The notes under the pieces were generated by a model, which made no database searches, had not been told where the DNA came from, and saw nothing but the letters and a program-made list of their open reading frames with translations. The position numbers and the translations under genes are program-made. Of a stretch of 42,250 nt of DNA, positions 14,791 through 23,627 are shown in pieces (the first letter of the stretch is position 1; each line of letters begins with the position of its first letter). The DNA comes from Mycolicibacterium moriokaense (lineage in GTDB: Bacteria > Actinomycetota > Actinomycetes > Mycobacteriales > Mycobacteriaceae). The DNA lies in NCBI RefSeq assembly GCF_003201655.1, contig NZ_QJJU01000037.1, positions 1-42,250 of the forward strand, in the 5' to 3' direction.

Positions 14791-15474
14791 GTGACGGCAG
14801 CGATGACCCTGGAACAGCGCCCGCCTGACCGCGCTGAGCAGGTAGAACACCTGCGTCGCAAGATCGCGGCAGTCTCCGGAAAGGTCGGTGGCGGCAGGCG
14901 GGGCCCAGCACCGTCGACCGACCCGCTGCCAGACTCAGAATCTTTGCTGCCGCTGCCCGAATCGCTGGCCGAACTGCTGCCGAACTCGTTGCCGCGCGGG
15001 ACCGTGGCGGTGCTGTCGGGCGCCAGGTCGCTGCCGCTGAGCATGGTGGCGGCGGTGACGGCGGAGGGCGGGCATGCGGCGATCGTCGGTCAACCCGACG
15101 TCGGCCTGCTGGCTGCCGTCGAAATGGGAGCGGATCTGAGCAGGATCGCGGTCATCCCCGAGCCCGGTGCCGATCCGGTCGAGGTGGCCGCCGTGTTGAT
15201 GGATGGCATGGATCTGGTGGTGCTCGGCCTTGGTGGGCGGTCGGTGCCTGCAGGCAGGGCGCGGGCAGTGGTGGCAAGGGCGCGGCAGAAGGGCTGCACC
15301 CTGCTGGTCACCGGTGGCGACTGGCAAGGGGCGTCCACCCGGCTGGAGGCCAGGGTCTGCGGTTACGAGGTGACCGGCTCTGGTCGCCCTGGCATCGGCC
15401 GCATCAGCCGGGTGCGGCTGGCCATGCGTGCAAGGGGCCGGTCCTTCGGCGCCGTTCGTGCGGTAGGCGGATGA
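14791..15474 (+). CDS. imuA': Mutasome accessory protein ImuA'
   Basis: This 227-residue protein is the first gene of the SOS-induced imuA'-imuB pair, which with DnaE2 carries out translesion synthesis and damage-induced mutagenesis in mycobacteria. The protein has a RecA/SulA-like core (RGTVAVLSGARSLPLSMVAAVTAEGG, then MDLVVLGLGGRSVPAGRARAVVARARQKGCTLLVTGG), here with no canonical Walker A. The segments GKVGGGRRGPAP and the Arg-rich C-terminus fit ImuA'. The start is GTG 14791, with AGGAGG at 14778-14783 seven bases upstream. An in-frame ATG at 14719 would lie upstream of the LexA box and is rejected. Its stop abuts the imuB start with no gap. Confidence 0.9.
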   Translation: MTAAMTLEQRPPDRAEQVEHLRRKIAAVSGKVGGGRRGPAPSTDPLPDSESLLPLPESLAELLPNSLPRGTVAVLSGARSLPLSMVAAVTAEGGHAAIVGQPDVGLLAAVEMGADLSRIAVIPEPGADPVEVAAVLMDGMDLVVLGLGGRSVPAGRARAVVARARQKGCTLLVTGGDWQGASTRLEARVCGYEVTGSGRPGIGRISRVRLAMRARGRSFGAVRAVGG

Positions 15475-17061
15475 GTGTCTACCGGGTCCACCTCGCGAGT
15501 GCTGGCGGTCTGGTGCATGGACTGGCCCGCCGTCGCGGCAGCGGCAGCTGCCAGCCTGCCTCCGACGGTCCCGGTCGCGGTCACGCTGGCCAATCGGGTC
15601 ATCGCCTGTTCGGCGTCGGCCCGCGCGGCCGGGGTTCGGCGCGGTCTGCGCCGCAGGGAATCGCAGGCGCGGTGTCCGGAGTTGCATGTCGTCACGGCCG
15701 ATCCCGCGCGCGATGCCCGCCATTTCGAAGACGTGACGGCCGCGGTCGACGACCTGGTGCCGCGGGCCGAGGTGCTGCGCCCCGGCCTGCTGGTGCTGTC
15801 GGTGCGCGGTGCGGCCCGCTACTTCGGGTCGGAGCAGGCCGCCGCTGAGCGGTTGGTCGACGCGGTTGCCGCGGCCGGAGCCGAATGTCAGGCGGGCATC
15901 GCCGACCAGATGCCCACCGCCGTCTTCGCCGCACGGGCGGGACGGGTCGTCGCGCCAGGCAAGGACGCAATGTTTCTGTCCGCACTGTCGATCCGGCAAT
16001 TGGCCACCGAGCCGAGCCTGGCCGCACCTGGCCGCGATGATCTAGCAGACCTGTTGTGGCGCATGGGGATCCGCAACATCGGACAGTTCGCGGCATTGTC
16101 GCGCAGTGATGTGGCCTCCCGATTCGGCGCCGACGCCGTTGCCGCGCACCGGTTCGCCCGCGGCGAGCCGACCCGCGGCCCGTCGGGGCGTGAACCACCG
16201 CAGGAACTCGACGCGGTGATGAACTGCGATCCGCCGATCGATCGTGTCGATGCCGCCGCGTTCGCCGGTCGGTCGCTGGCAGGCGACCTGCACCGCAGCC
16301 TGGAGGCATCGGGTGTCGGATGCACCCGGTTGGCCATCCATGCCGTCACCGCCAATGGCGAAGAGTTGGAACGGGTTTGGCGTTGCGCCGAACCGCTGAC
16401 CGAGGACGCCACCGCCGACCGGGTGCGCTGGCAGCTGGACGGCTGGCTGAACAAGCGCAATCCGAACGACCGGCCGACTGCTGCTGTGACGCTGATACGG
16501 CTGCGGCCGGTGGAGGTGGTTTCGGCCGAGGCGCTGCAGCTGCCGTTGTGGGGTGGCATCGGTGAAGAGGATCGGCTACGGGCCCGCCGTGCGTTGGTGC
16601 GGGTTCAGGGTCTGCTCGGACCGGAGGCGGTGCAGGTGCCGGTGCTCAGCGGTGGCCGGGGGCCTGCCGAACGCATCACCTTCACGCCGCTGGGTGACGA
16701 GCCGGTGCCGCGGGCAGATCCGGGCCAGCCGTGGCCAGGTCAGCTTCCGGAGCCGTCGCCGACCGTACTGCTCGACGACCCGGTCGACTTGCTCGACGTC
16801 GAAGGCAATCCGGTGCGGGTGACCGGTCGCGGGCTGTTCTCCGCCGATCCGTCGTGGCTGGCTGCGCCCGGTCGGGACGGCAGGGTGTCGTGGTGGGCCG
16901 GGCCGTGGCCGGTCGACGAGCGGTGGTGGGACCCCGAGCAAGCCAAGGCCGGACGCACCGCACGGGCGCAGGTGCTGCTCGACGGTGGTGATGAGCACTC
17001 GCAGGCCCTGCTGCTCTGCTACCGGCAGCGGCGGTGGTACGTCGAGGGGATCTACGAATAG
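15475..17061 (+). CDS. imuB: Y-family polymerase-like mutasome adaptor ImuB
   Basis: This 528-residue protein has a DNA polymerase Y-family fold but appears catalytically dead. The first motif is CMDWPAV with only one acidic residue, and the expected S-x-D-E motif is replaced by LSVRGAARYFG. The beta-clamp-binding motif QLPLWG, shown in M. tuberculosis ImuB to be essential for clamp interaction and mutagenesis, is present at residues 355-360. The C-terminal region (about 400-528) contains the predicted ImuA'/DnaE2 interaction part with many Trp and Pro residues. The start GTG 15475 directly follows the imuA' TGA. It acts as hub recruiting DnaE2 and ImuA' to the clamp. Confidence 0.95.
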   Translation: MSTGSTSRVLAVWCMDWPAVAAAAAASLPPTVPVAVTLANRVIACSASARAAGVRRGLRRRESQARCPELHVVTADPARDARHFEDVTAAVDDLVPRAEVLRPGLLVLSVRGAARYFGSEQAAAERLVDAVAAAGAECQAGIADQMPTAVFAARAGRVVAPGKDAMFLSALSIRQLATEPSLAAPGRDDLADLLWRMGIRNIGQFAALSRSDVASRFGADAVAAHRFARGEPTRGPSGREPPQELDAVMNCDPPIDRVDAAAFAGRSLAGDLHRSLEASGVGCTRLAIHAVTANGEELERVWRCAEPLTEDATADRVRWQLDGWLNKRNPNDRPTAAVTLIRLRPVEVVSAEALQLPLWGGIGEEDRLRARRALVRVQGLLGPEAVQVPVLSGGRGPAERITFTPLGDEPVPRADPGQPWPGQLPEPSPTVLLDDPVDLLDVEGNPVRVTGRGLFSADPSWLAAPGRDGRVSWWAGPWPVDERWWDPEQAKAGRTARAQVLLDGGDEHSQALLLCYRQRRWYVEGIYE

Positions 17062-17117
17062 CGGTACCCGCAAAGGGCCGGAGTGGAAGGATTTCCACGC
17101 CTGCCAGGAGGAACACG

Positions 17118-17678
17118 ATGACGGACATCATTGACCCGACCAAGACATACAGGCTGATCGAGCACCGGATCGCGAAGACCACGAATTCGCGCCATCTCCT
17201 CATGTTGAACCGGCTGTTGCAGCACGCTATGGGCGAGGCCAAGCTCGATCTCGACCTCGTGATGTCGACCCTCTGCCCGAACCCGCGCTATATCGCCTGG
17301 GGTGCACCCGCGGATATGAGTCCGGTAGGCCGGGAAGCGGTCCGGACCTTCTACGAGGACACGATCGTCAAGGGCGGCCAGGCCTTCTTGGAGCTGGATA
17401 TGGACCGCATTGTCGTCGACGACGAAACCATCATCACCGAAGGCGAATTCCGTTCCATCTATTACGGTGCCGACGCAGCGAGCAGGGGATTTCCTGCTGA
17501 TGACCCAACAGCCTTCTACCTCCTGAAGCTACGCATGCTGATCGTCTGGCCGTTCGATGCCGAGGGCTTCATCATCGGCGAGGAGAGCTACTCCGCCATC
17601 ACAACGCCCGACTTCTTCACGAAGCTCGAGGCATCCGAGGTGCCGCAGACCTTCCGCGAATTCATCGACGCGCGCTAG
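17118..17678 (+). CDS. SnoaL-like / NTF2-fold protein
   Basis: This 186-residue protein has the outline of the SnoaL/NTF2 cone fold: an N-terminal helix with NRLLQHAMGEAKLDLD, a V-x-x-x-Y-I-A-W-G strand, VGREAVRTFYEDTI, then beta strands ELDMDRIVVDDETIITEGEFRSIYYG. Such proteins bind or isomerise polyketide- or steroid-like ligands in many pathways, but no specific function follows from the sequence. ATG 17118 has CCAGGAGGAACACG before it as a strong ribosome site. It follows imuB by 56 bases without sharing function. A 6-base hairpin (GTGGAA/TTCCAC, 17083-17098) lies in the gap and is too weak to call a terminator. Confidence 0.7.
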   Translation: MTDIIDPTKTYRLIEHRIAKTTNSRHLLMLNRLLQHAMGEAKLDLDLVMSTLCPNPRYIAWGAPADMSPVGREAVRTFYEDTIVKGGQAFLELDMDRIVVDDETIITEGEFRSIYYGADAASRGFPADDPTAFYLLKLRMLIVWPFDAEGFIIGEESYSAITTPDFFTKLEASEVPQTFREFIDAR

Positions 17679-17691
17679 CCGAACATAGACC

Positions 17692-17722
17692 AGTTGTGCA
17701 CAACTAAATTGTGCGCTACAGT
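17692..17722 (+). promoter_or_regulatory. OhrR operator and ohrR-ohr promoter
   Basis: AGTTGTGCACAACT at 17692-17705 is a perfect 14-base palindrome, followed by a further half-site AATTGTGCGC at 17707-17716. TTGTGC (17694-17699) and TACAGT (17717-17722), 17 bases apart, can serve as -35 and -10. TACAGT ends six bases before ATG 17729, so the mRNA is probably leaderless. The palindrome over the -35 is where autorepression by reduced OhrR would act. Confidence 0.65.
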
Positions 17723-17728
17723 TCCGTC

Positions 17729-18175
17729 ATGGCCGCGTTGAGTCTTGACCGACAGCTCTGCTTCGCCCTGTATTCGGCGTCTCGCGCGATGACGGCCGCG
17801 TACCGGCCGATCCTGACCGAGCTGAACCTGACCTACCCGCAGTACCTGGTGTTGCTGGTGCTGTGGGAAGAGGAGCGTGTCACCGTGGGCCGGCTGGGCG
17901 AGCGCCTGCAGCTCGACTCGGGAACGCTATCGCCCCTGTTGAAGCGGTTGGAAGCCAACGGTTTTGTCCGCCGCGAGCGCTCGTCAGACGACGAACGCCT
18001 GGTCGACGTGACGCTCACACCCGCAGGCCGCCGACTCGAACGCAAGGCCCAATGCATCCCGGAAGAACTGTTCAGCTCGACCGGAATGACCGAACAAGAA
18101 GCCGCGGACCTGCGCGATGCGGTCCGTCACCTCACCGATGCGCTCTACGCATCACAACGAAAGGAATCCGCATGA
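17729..18175 (+). CDS. ohrR: MarR-family organic peroxide sensor OhrR
   Basis: This 148-residue winged-helix repressor has the OhrR redox cysteine near the N-terminus (Cys11 in DRQLCFALYSASRAM), and TYPQYLVLLVLWEE and LDSGTLSPLLKRLEANGFVRR as recognition segments. Oxidation of this Cys by organic hydroperoxides releases OhrR from DNA. Identity is supported by the ohr gene, which overlaps its stop by four bases (ATGA). GTG 17711 in frame would add six residues but lies within the operator/promoter; ATG 17729 is preferred. Confidence 0.92.
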   Translation: MAALSLDRQLCFALYSASRAMTAAYRPILTELNLTYPQYLVLLVLWEEERVTVGRLGERLQLDSGTLSPLLKRLEANGFVRRERSSDDERLVDVTLTPAGRRLERKAQCIPEELFSSTGMTEQEAADLRDAVRHLTDALYASQRKESA

Positions 18176-18594
18176 AGACCCTCTACACCGCAGAAGCGCT
18201 GGCCACCGGCGAAGGACGTGACGGCCATGGCCGCACCTCCGATGGCACCCTCGATCTCGACCTGGCGATCCCGAAGGAGATGGGCGGCAGCGGCAACGGC
18301 ACCAACCCCGAGCAGCTGTTCGCCATCGGCTACGCCGCGTGCTTCCATTCGGCGCTGAGGCTGGTCGGCCGTCAGGAGAAGGCCGACGTCGAGGATTCGG
18401 CTGTCGGAGCGCGTGTTTCGCTCGGCCAGATCGACAACGGCGGCTTCGGCCTTGCGGTGGAGCTCGAGGTCACCCTGCCCAACATGGACCACGACGCCGC
18501 GCAGGCGCTCACCGAGAAGGCCCACCAGGTGTGCCCCTACTCGAACGCCACCCGCGGCAACATCGACGTCAAGCTCGTCGTCACCGACGACTGA
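18172..18594 (+). CDS. ohr: Organic hydroperoxide resistance protein Ohr
   Basis: This 140-residue OsmC/Ohr-fold peroxidase reduces organic hydroperoxides, using lipoyl groups as electron donor. The two active cysteines are present: Cys57 (YAACFHSAL) and Cys121 (VCPYSNATRGN), with catalytic Arg21 (HGRTSDG) and Glu48 (NPEQLF), the full Ohr signature that separates it from OsmC. It is coupled to ohrR by an ATGA overlap and so derepressed by peroxide. It ends five bases before the convergent iunH stop, with no clear terminator between. Confidence 0.95.
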   Translation: MKTLYTAEALATGEGRDGHGRTSDGTLDLDLAIPKEMGGSGNGTNPEQLFAIGYAACFHSALRLVGRQEKADVEDSAVGARVSLGQIDNGGFGLAVELEVTLPNMDHDAAQALTEKAHQVCPYSNATRGNIDVKLVVTDD

Positions 18595-18599
18595 GGGGC

Positions 18600-19658
18600 T
18601 CAGTCCAGTCGCTGCGCGAACGGTCCGACCCTGGCGATGAATCGGTCGAAGAACACGCCAGGGTCGACCTCGACGCCGACGAGCGCGTTGGGTTCTCGCC
18701 CCCAGTGACCGCTCCAGTCGGCGACCGTCATGCCGCGGGTCAGCCTGCCCGTCAACTCGACATCGACCGTGGCGGGCCGGTACTGCACTAGATCGGGATC
18801 CAGTGCGACCGCAGCGGCCAGCGGGTCGTGCAGATGTGCGAGGTAGCCCTCGCCCTGGTCGAAGTGGAACTCGAAGTAGAACCGCATCGCGTCCTCGAGC
18901 ACACGGATCAGCGGGTTGGACGCCACCGACCGGGTACCGCGGTCGTCGAGCACGCTCATCGGCATCGACGATGACTCTGCCGCCGTCGCAAGTCGGCTCA
19001 AGATGGTCGGCGTCATCGCAACGTTTTCAGTTAGGTTGAGCCCCAGTATGATTGGAATGTGTTTCGGCGGATCGAGCCCCCATGCTGCTCCCCACCCGGA
19101 GAAGACCTCGGCCGCCGCCTCGGGGTCGACGCTGATATTCCACTCCGCCACCGGCGTGGTATTGCCGCGGTAGTCGAACGCGCCGCCCATGATCACCAGC
19201 CGTCGCAACAGCGTCGGCAGTGCAGGTTCGATGCGCAGGGCCAACGCCAGGTTGGTCAGCGGTCCTGTGGCGATTGCCACCAGTTCGCCGGGGTAGGCCT
19301 GTGCGGTGCACACCCACGCCTCGGCGGCGTCATGCGCGGTGAGTTGACGATCGGTCGACGGCAACTGGGCGTAGCCAAGGCCCTGGGGTCCGTGGGTGTC
19401 CTCGGCGGTGCGTAGCGGCGTGCTTACCGGCTGCTCGGAGCCCTTCGACACCGGCACTCCGGTGATCTGACACAGTTCCAACAGCCCGAGGTTGTTGCGG
19501 CAAACCTGTTGAACCGGAACGTTTCCCGCCGTCGACGCGATGCCAACCACATTGGCATCGTCACTGGCGAACAAGTACGCCAGCGCCATCGCATCGTCGA
19601 CGCCCGTATCGACGTCGACGAACACGGGCTTCACCTCGCCAACGATAGGGCCGTCCAC
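18600..19658 (-). CDS. iunH: Inosine-uridine-preferring nucleoside hydrolase
   Basis: This 352-residue enzyme hydrolyses the N-glycosidic bond of ribonucleosides in purine/pyrimidine salvage. The calcium-binding and catalytic Asp cluster DVDTGVDDAMAL (15-26) is the family signature, with Thr in place of the commoner Pro. GIASTAGN, a mid-protein GGAFDYRGNTTPVAEWNISVDPEAA block and the substrate loop fit the family. The GTG start (19658) directly follows the TAG of acrA1 (19659-19661), so the two are co-transcribed on the minus strand. It corresponds in position to Rv3393 of M. tuberculosis. The exact nucleoside preference cannot be told. Confidence 0.92.
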   Translation of the reverse strand: MDGPIVGEVKPVFVDVDTGVDDAMALAYLFASDDANVVGIASTAGNVPVQQVCRNNLGLLELCQITGVPVSKGSEQPVSTPLRTAEDTHGPQGLGYAQLPSTDRQLTAHDAAEAWVCTAQAYPGELVAIATGPLTNLALALRIEPALPTLLRRLVIMGGAFDYRGNTTPVAEWNISVDPEAAAEVFSGWGAAWGLDPPKHIPIILGLNLTENVAMTPTILSRLATAAESSSMPMSVLDDRGTRSVASNPLIRVLEDAMRFYFEFHFDQGEGYLAHLHDPLAAAVALDPDLVQYRPATVDVELTGRLTRGMTVADWSGHWGREPNALVGVEVDPGVFFDRFIARVGPFAQRLD

Positions 19659-21713
19659 CTACCAGTGCACACCGGGCACCAGTCGCACCGCGCGCTTGAT
19701 CGGTCTTGTGACAGGCCGGAGCATGCGGAACGACTTGATGCCCCGAGCCGGGCGTTTGGGGCGCCGCGCCGCGGGGCGGCTGGTCGATGACTCGGCTGCA
19801 GGCTCGGCGGGCGTCACGCCTCTTGCGGCCGCCGAGTCCGGGTAACCCAGGTAGAGCTGGTGCAGTACGCGACGCGACAGCTTCGGGGTCATGTAGTTGC
19901 CGAAATCGGCCAGCGTGCCGACCGGGGTGTCGATGCGTGCGGGCTTCTCGACCAGGCCGCGCACCACCATGGCCGCCGCGTGCTCTGGGCTGATCGGCGG
20001 AATCGGGTTCAGCTGCCGCGACGGCACGATCATGGGCGTCTTCACCAACGGCATATGGATGTTGGTGAACGTGATGTGGTCCGACAGCGTCTCTGTCGAC
20101 ACCACGTCGGAGAACGCATCCAGCGCCGCCTTGCTCGGCAGGTACGCGCTGTACTTCGGGCCGTTGGCCTGCACGCCGGCACTGGACACGTTGACCACGT
20201 GGCCGAACCGGCGCTCGCGCCAGTGCGGCAGCAGGGCCAGCACCATCCGCACGGCGCCGAAGTAGTTGACGGCCATGACGCGTTCGTAGTCGTGCAGCCG
20301 GTCGGTCGAAGCGATCACGGAGCGACGGATGGACCGTCCGGCGTTGTTGACCAGATAGTCGACGTGGCCGAACCGGCCGAGAATGTCCTTGACGGTGTGC
20401 TCGACCGATGTCGAGTCCGTCACGTCACACGTGAACGCGTGCGCCTGCCCGCCCGCCGCGCGGATCTCGGTGATGAGGTCGTCGAGCGCTTCGGCGTTGC
20501 GCGCCAACGCGAACACCGTCGCACCCCGTTCGGCGACGGCGATCGCCGAGGCACGCCCGATACCGCTGGACGCACCCGTGATGATCACGTGCTTGCCGAC
20601 GAGCGGCCCGGCCGGATCGTCGCGACGGGCCCGGTCCGGGTCAAGATGCTCGGCCCAGTAGTGCCACAGGTGCGGCGCATATGACGCGAACTCCGGCACC
20701 GTAATCCCTGTGCCGCGCAAGGCTTCTGCGGTGTTGGCGGATGTGAAGGTGGGCGCAAGGTCGACGACGTCCAGGATCTCACCGGGTATGCCCAGCTGGG
20801 TAGCGGCCATGTTGCGCAACACCTTGGCGCGCCCGCTGACCCGAAGGAACGGTGTCGCGGTCGAACCCGGCAGTGACCCGCGGAGCGGCGGCAGCCCCGC
20901 CGCTTCGGCGACTCCCCGGTAAATGCCCCGCAGCCCAATAGTTTTGGGGGCGGTGAGGTGGAAGGTCTGCCCGTCGCGACCGTCGGCGTGCATCAGTTCA
21001 ACGATCGCGTCAACCACGAAGTCGACCGGGACTATGTTGGTGCGGCCGGTGTCGGGCAGCACCATCGGCGTGAACTTGGGCAACACGGCCAGCTTCCTCA
21101 GCAGGCCGAAGAAGTAGTACGGGCCGTCGATCTTGTCCATTTCGCCGGTGCGGGAGTCGCCGACCACGACCGCGGGCCGATACACCCGCATACGCAGACC
21201 CGCCGCCGAGCGGACCAACAACTCCGCCTCGAACTTCGTCTGGTGATACGGCGTTGGCAGATCCTGCCCAACGTCGAAGTCGTCCTCGGTGAAGTCGCCG
21301 TGATAGGTGCCTGCGACCGCGATCGACGACACGTGATGAAGCGTGGCGCCAAGCCTGCGGGCCAGGTCGATCACCGCGCGGGTGCCGTCCACGTTGGCCG
21401 CCCGCTGGTCGGCATCGTCGGCGGTGATGTCGTAGATCGCCGCGCAATGCACGATGTGGTCGACGTCGCCGAGTTCGGCGACGGCCTCGTCTGTGAGGCC
21501 GAGGTTCGCTGCGGTGAGGTCGCCGACCAGCGGTTTCGCCCGGTCTCCCCAGGCCTGGTCCCCCTCTGTGGCGAGCCGCTCGAAACGGGAGAGCGACTCC
21601 CGTCGCACCAAAACCCACACTTCGGCGTCATCGTGGCGGGCCAGGATCTGCGACACCACACGCCGGCCAATAAACCCGGTACCGCCGGTAACGACATAGC
21701 GCATGCGAGTCAT
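19659..21713 (-). CDS. acrA1: Two-domain fatty acyl-CoA reductase (AcrA1-like)
   Basis: This protein is about 684 residues long with two reductase domains. The N-terminal one is an extended SDR of the fatty acyl-CoA reductase/thioester reductase type: VTGGTGFIG at 8-16, VHCAAIYD, YHQTKFEAE as Tyr-x-x-x-Lys. The C-terminal one is a classical SDR: IITGASSGIGRA around 375, NNAGRS, YSAYLPSKAAL. M. tuberculosis Rv3391 and related mycobacterial enzymes have this layout; the family reduces fatty acyl-CoA via aldehyde, linked to wax ester or lipid metabolism. ATG 21713 has AAGGGG five bases upstream; ATG 21704 is possible. It is divergent from the MaoC hydratase gene, with 70 bases between, and followed without gap by iunH. 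Confidence 0.9.
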   Translation of the reverse strand: MTRMRYVVTGGTGFIGRRVVSQILARHDDAEVWVLVRRESLSRFERLATEGDQAWGDRAKPLVGDLTAANLGLTDEAVAELGDVDHIVHCAAIYDITADDADQRAANVDGTRAVIDLARRLGATLHHVSSIAVAGTYHGDFTEDDFDVGQDLPTPYHQTKFEAELLVRSAAGLRMRVYRPAVVVGDSRTGEMDKIDGPYYFFGLLRKLAVLPKFTPMVLPDTGRTNIVPVDFVVDAIVELMHADGRDGQTFHLTAPKTIGLRGIYRGVAEAAGLPPLRGSLPGSTATPFLRVSGRAKVLRNMAATQLGIPGEILDVVDLAPTFTSANTAEALRGTGITVPEFASYAPHLWHYWAEHLDPDRARRDDPAGPLVGKHVIITGASSGIGRASAIAVAERGATVFALARNAEALDDLITEIRAAGGQAHAFTCDVTDSTSVEHTVKDILGRFGHVDYLVNNAGRSIRRSVIASTDRLHDYERVMAVNYFGAVRMVLALLPHWRERRFGHVVNVSSAGVQANGPKYSAYLPSKAALDAFSDVVSTETLSDHITFTNIHMPLVKTPMIVPSRQLNPIPPISPEHAAAMVVRGLVEKPARIDTPVGTLADFGNYMTPKLSRRVLHQLYLGYPDSAAARGVTPAEPAAESSTSRPAARRPKRPARGIKSFRMLRPVTRPIKRAVRLVPGVHW

Positions 21714-21783
21714 GGTCACCCCTTGTGCAGCAAAGGTCAACACGGTGTGACGCGGTCGTGGTGCGGCCATATATCGTCCGACT

Positions 21784-22653
21784 ATGCCGATTGACCCCAC
21801 TGCCACAGGCGCGAAAACCGACCCTTCACTATTCGAGTGGACCGACCGCGACACCTTGCTCTACGCCCTTGGCGTCGGCGCGGGCCTCGACGATCTGGCC
21901 TTCACCACGGAGAACACCCACGACACCCCGCAGCAGGTACTGCCCACCTACGCCGTCATAGCGTGCCTGCCGTTCGCCGCGGCCGCCAAGATCGGCACGT
22001 TCAACTTCGCCATGCTTTTGCACGGATCTCAGGGGATCCGGCTGTTCAAGCCGCTGCCACCATCGGGCAAGCTCAGCGTGGTCGCCGAGGTCGCCGACAT
22101 CCAGGACAAGGGCGAGGGCAAGAACGCGATCGTCATGCTGAAGGCGACGGGGACGGACCCCGCCACGTCGGAAGTTATCGCCGAAACGTTCACCACCGCC
22201 GTCATCCGCGGCGAGGGCGGCTTCGGCGGAGAGCCGGGGCAGCGGCCAGTGGCTCCGGAGATCCCCGACCGGGAGCCCGACGTGAAGATCGCACTGCCAA
22301 CCCGCGAGGACCAGGCGCTCATCTACCGGCTCTCCGGTGACCGCAACCCGCTGCACAGCGATCCGTGGTTCGCGCAGAACCTGGCGGGCTTCCCGAAGCC
22401 AATCCTGCACGGGCTCTGCACATATGGGGTTGCCGGTCGCGCGTTGGTGAGCGCGCTCGGCGGCGGCGACGCCACCAAGGTCAGCGCCGTCGACGCGCGG
22501 TTCACTTCACCGGTGTTCCCCGGCGAGACGCTGACCACGTCGATCTGGCGCACCGAGCCCGGGCACGCGGTGTTCCGCACCGAGGCGGCCAACCCGGACG
22601 GTTCCAATGCGCGTCTGGTGCTCGAGGACGGTGCCGCCGAATACACCGATTGA
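21784..22653 (+). CDS. htdY: MaoC-like (3R)-hydroxyacyl dehydratase (HtdY-like)
   Basis: This 289-residue protein has two hot-dog folds. The second contains the hydratase 2 motif YRLSGDRNPLHSDP followed by AGFPKPILHGLC (181-212), with catalytic Asp186 and His191. The N-terminal hot-dog lacks the motif, as in eukaryotic-type MFE-2 hydratases. The reaction is reversible hydration of trans-2-enoyl-CoA to (3R)-hydroxyacyl-CoA. It corresponds to Rv3389c (HtdY) by motif and neighbourhood. It is transcribed divergently from acrA1, another acyl-CoA enzyme, suggesting related fatty acyl metabolism. Confidence 0.92.
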   Translation: MPIDPTATGAKTDPSLFEWTDRDTLLYALGVGAGLDDLAFTTENTHDTPQQVLPTYAVIACLPFAAAAKIGTFNFAMLLHGSQGIRLFKPLPPSGKLSVVAEVADIQDKGEGKNAIVMLKATGTDPATSEVIAETFTTAVIRGEGGFGGEPGQRPVAPEIPDREPDVKIALPTREDQALIYRLSGDRNPLHSDPWFAQNLAGFPKPILHGLCTYGVAGRALVSALGGGDATKVSAVDARFTSPVFPGETLTTSIWRTEPGHAVFRTEAANPDGSNARLVLEDGAAEYTD

Positions 22654-22730
22654 GCGATATTCACCACCGCTGATTGACAGGATGTCGACGGGAGTGGCAC
22701 AACGGGGTGCCGGATGGGCGGTGGTCGGAT

Positions 22731-23618
22731 ATGAAGTTGGTCGTCGGTTATCTGGCCACGCCCGGCGGGGCGGATGCGATGGCCCTCGCCGCTCGGTTGG
22801 CGCGGACGCTTGGCGCCGAGTTGGAGCTCTGCCTCATCGTGCCGCCCGACCCCGCAGGTATTGCACGCCTATCGGTCGGCGGCTATGACGAGCTGCTGAA
22901 GGAGCAGGCGGAGAAGTGGCTCAGCGAGGCGCATGCGGCCGTACCCGATGACATCGTCGCGCGAACCAACGTGTCTTTTGACGAATACTTCGCCGATGGG
23001 CTGATCAATCAGGTTGCGCGACTCGAGGCCGACGCGATCGTCGTCGGTGGATCGGGCGGTGGGCTTGCCGGCCCCTACTCGCTGGGCTCGGTGGTCAACG
23101 AGCTGCTGCACTCGTCGCCCGTTCCGGTGGCGGTGGCGCCGCGGGGGACTCGCCACTCAGACGTCGAACGGGTCCGCGAGGTGACGTGCGCGATCGGCGA
23201 GCGGCAGGGCGCGGATCTGTTGCTGCGCACAGCGGTTCGGTTCAGCAAGGCGGCGGGAACACCATTGCGTCTGGCCTCTCTGGTCGCACTTGACCCGACG
23301 TTCGGCTCGCTTCGTGCCGACGCGGATGCCGTCCGGGAGCGTGCGCTGGCTCACGCGCAGCACACCCTTGAGACCGCGAAAGATGCCCTGCCCGATGATA
23401 TTCCGGTGACGTCGACCATCGTCGATGGTCCGACCGTCGAAGATGCGGTCAGCAAGCTCACGTGGCGCGACGGTGATCTGATCATGGTCGGATCGAGCAG
23501 GCTCAGTACGCCCAAGCGCCTGTTCCTCGGTTCGACGGCCGCGAAAATGCTTCGTGTGCTAGATGTTCCGATGATGGTCGTGCCCCGCGACCAACTCGGA
23601 GCGCATGACCTGCCATAG
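22731..23618 (+). CDS. Tandem universal stress protein
   Basis: This 295-residue protein has two UspA domains. The first ends in the ATP-binding pattern VVGGSGGGLAGPYSLGSVVNEL, and the second in VGSSRLSTPKRLFLGSTAAKML, both near G-x2-G-x9-G-(S/T). ATP-binding tandem Usp proteins are numerous in mycobacteria, where many belong to the hypoxia/dormancy response; no dormancy-regulator motif was identified here. ATG 22731 was preferred to the in-frame upstream ATG 22674 because the protein then begins directly with the MKLVVGYLATPGG strand of the Usp fold. It converges on the SRPBCC gene. Confidence 0.9.
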   Translation: MKLVVGYLATPGGADAMALAARLARTLGAELELCLIVPPDPAGIARLSVGGYDELLKEQAEKWLSEAHAAVPDDIVARTNVSFDEYFADGLINQVARLEADAIVVGGSGGGLAGPYSLGSVVNELLHSSPVPVAVAPRGTRHSDVERVREVTCAIGERQGADLLLRTAVRFSKAAGTPLRLASLVALDPTFGSLRADADAVRERALAHAQHTLETAKDALPDDIPVTSTIVDGPTVEDAVSKLTWRDGDLIMVGSSRLSTPKRLFLGSTAAKMLRVLDVPMMVVPRDQLGAHDLP

Positions 23619-23627
23619 GCGACAGGT

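Noticed and set aside
17083..17098. Hairpin GTGGAA/TTCCAC after imuB as terminator
   Set aside because: Only six base pairs and located just before the ribosome site of the next gene; too weak.
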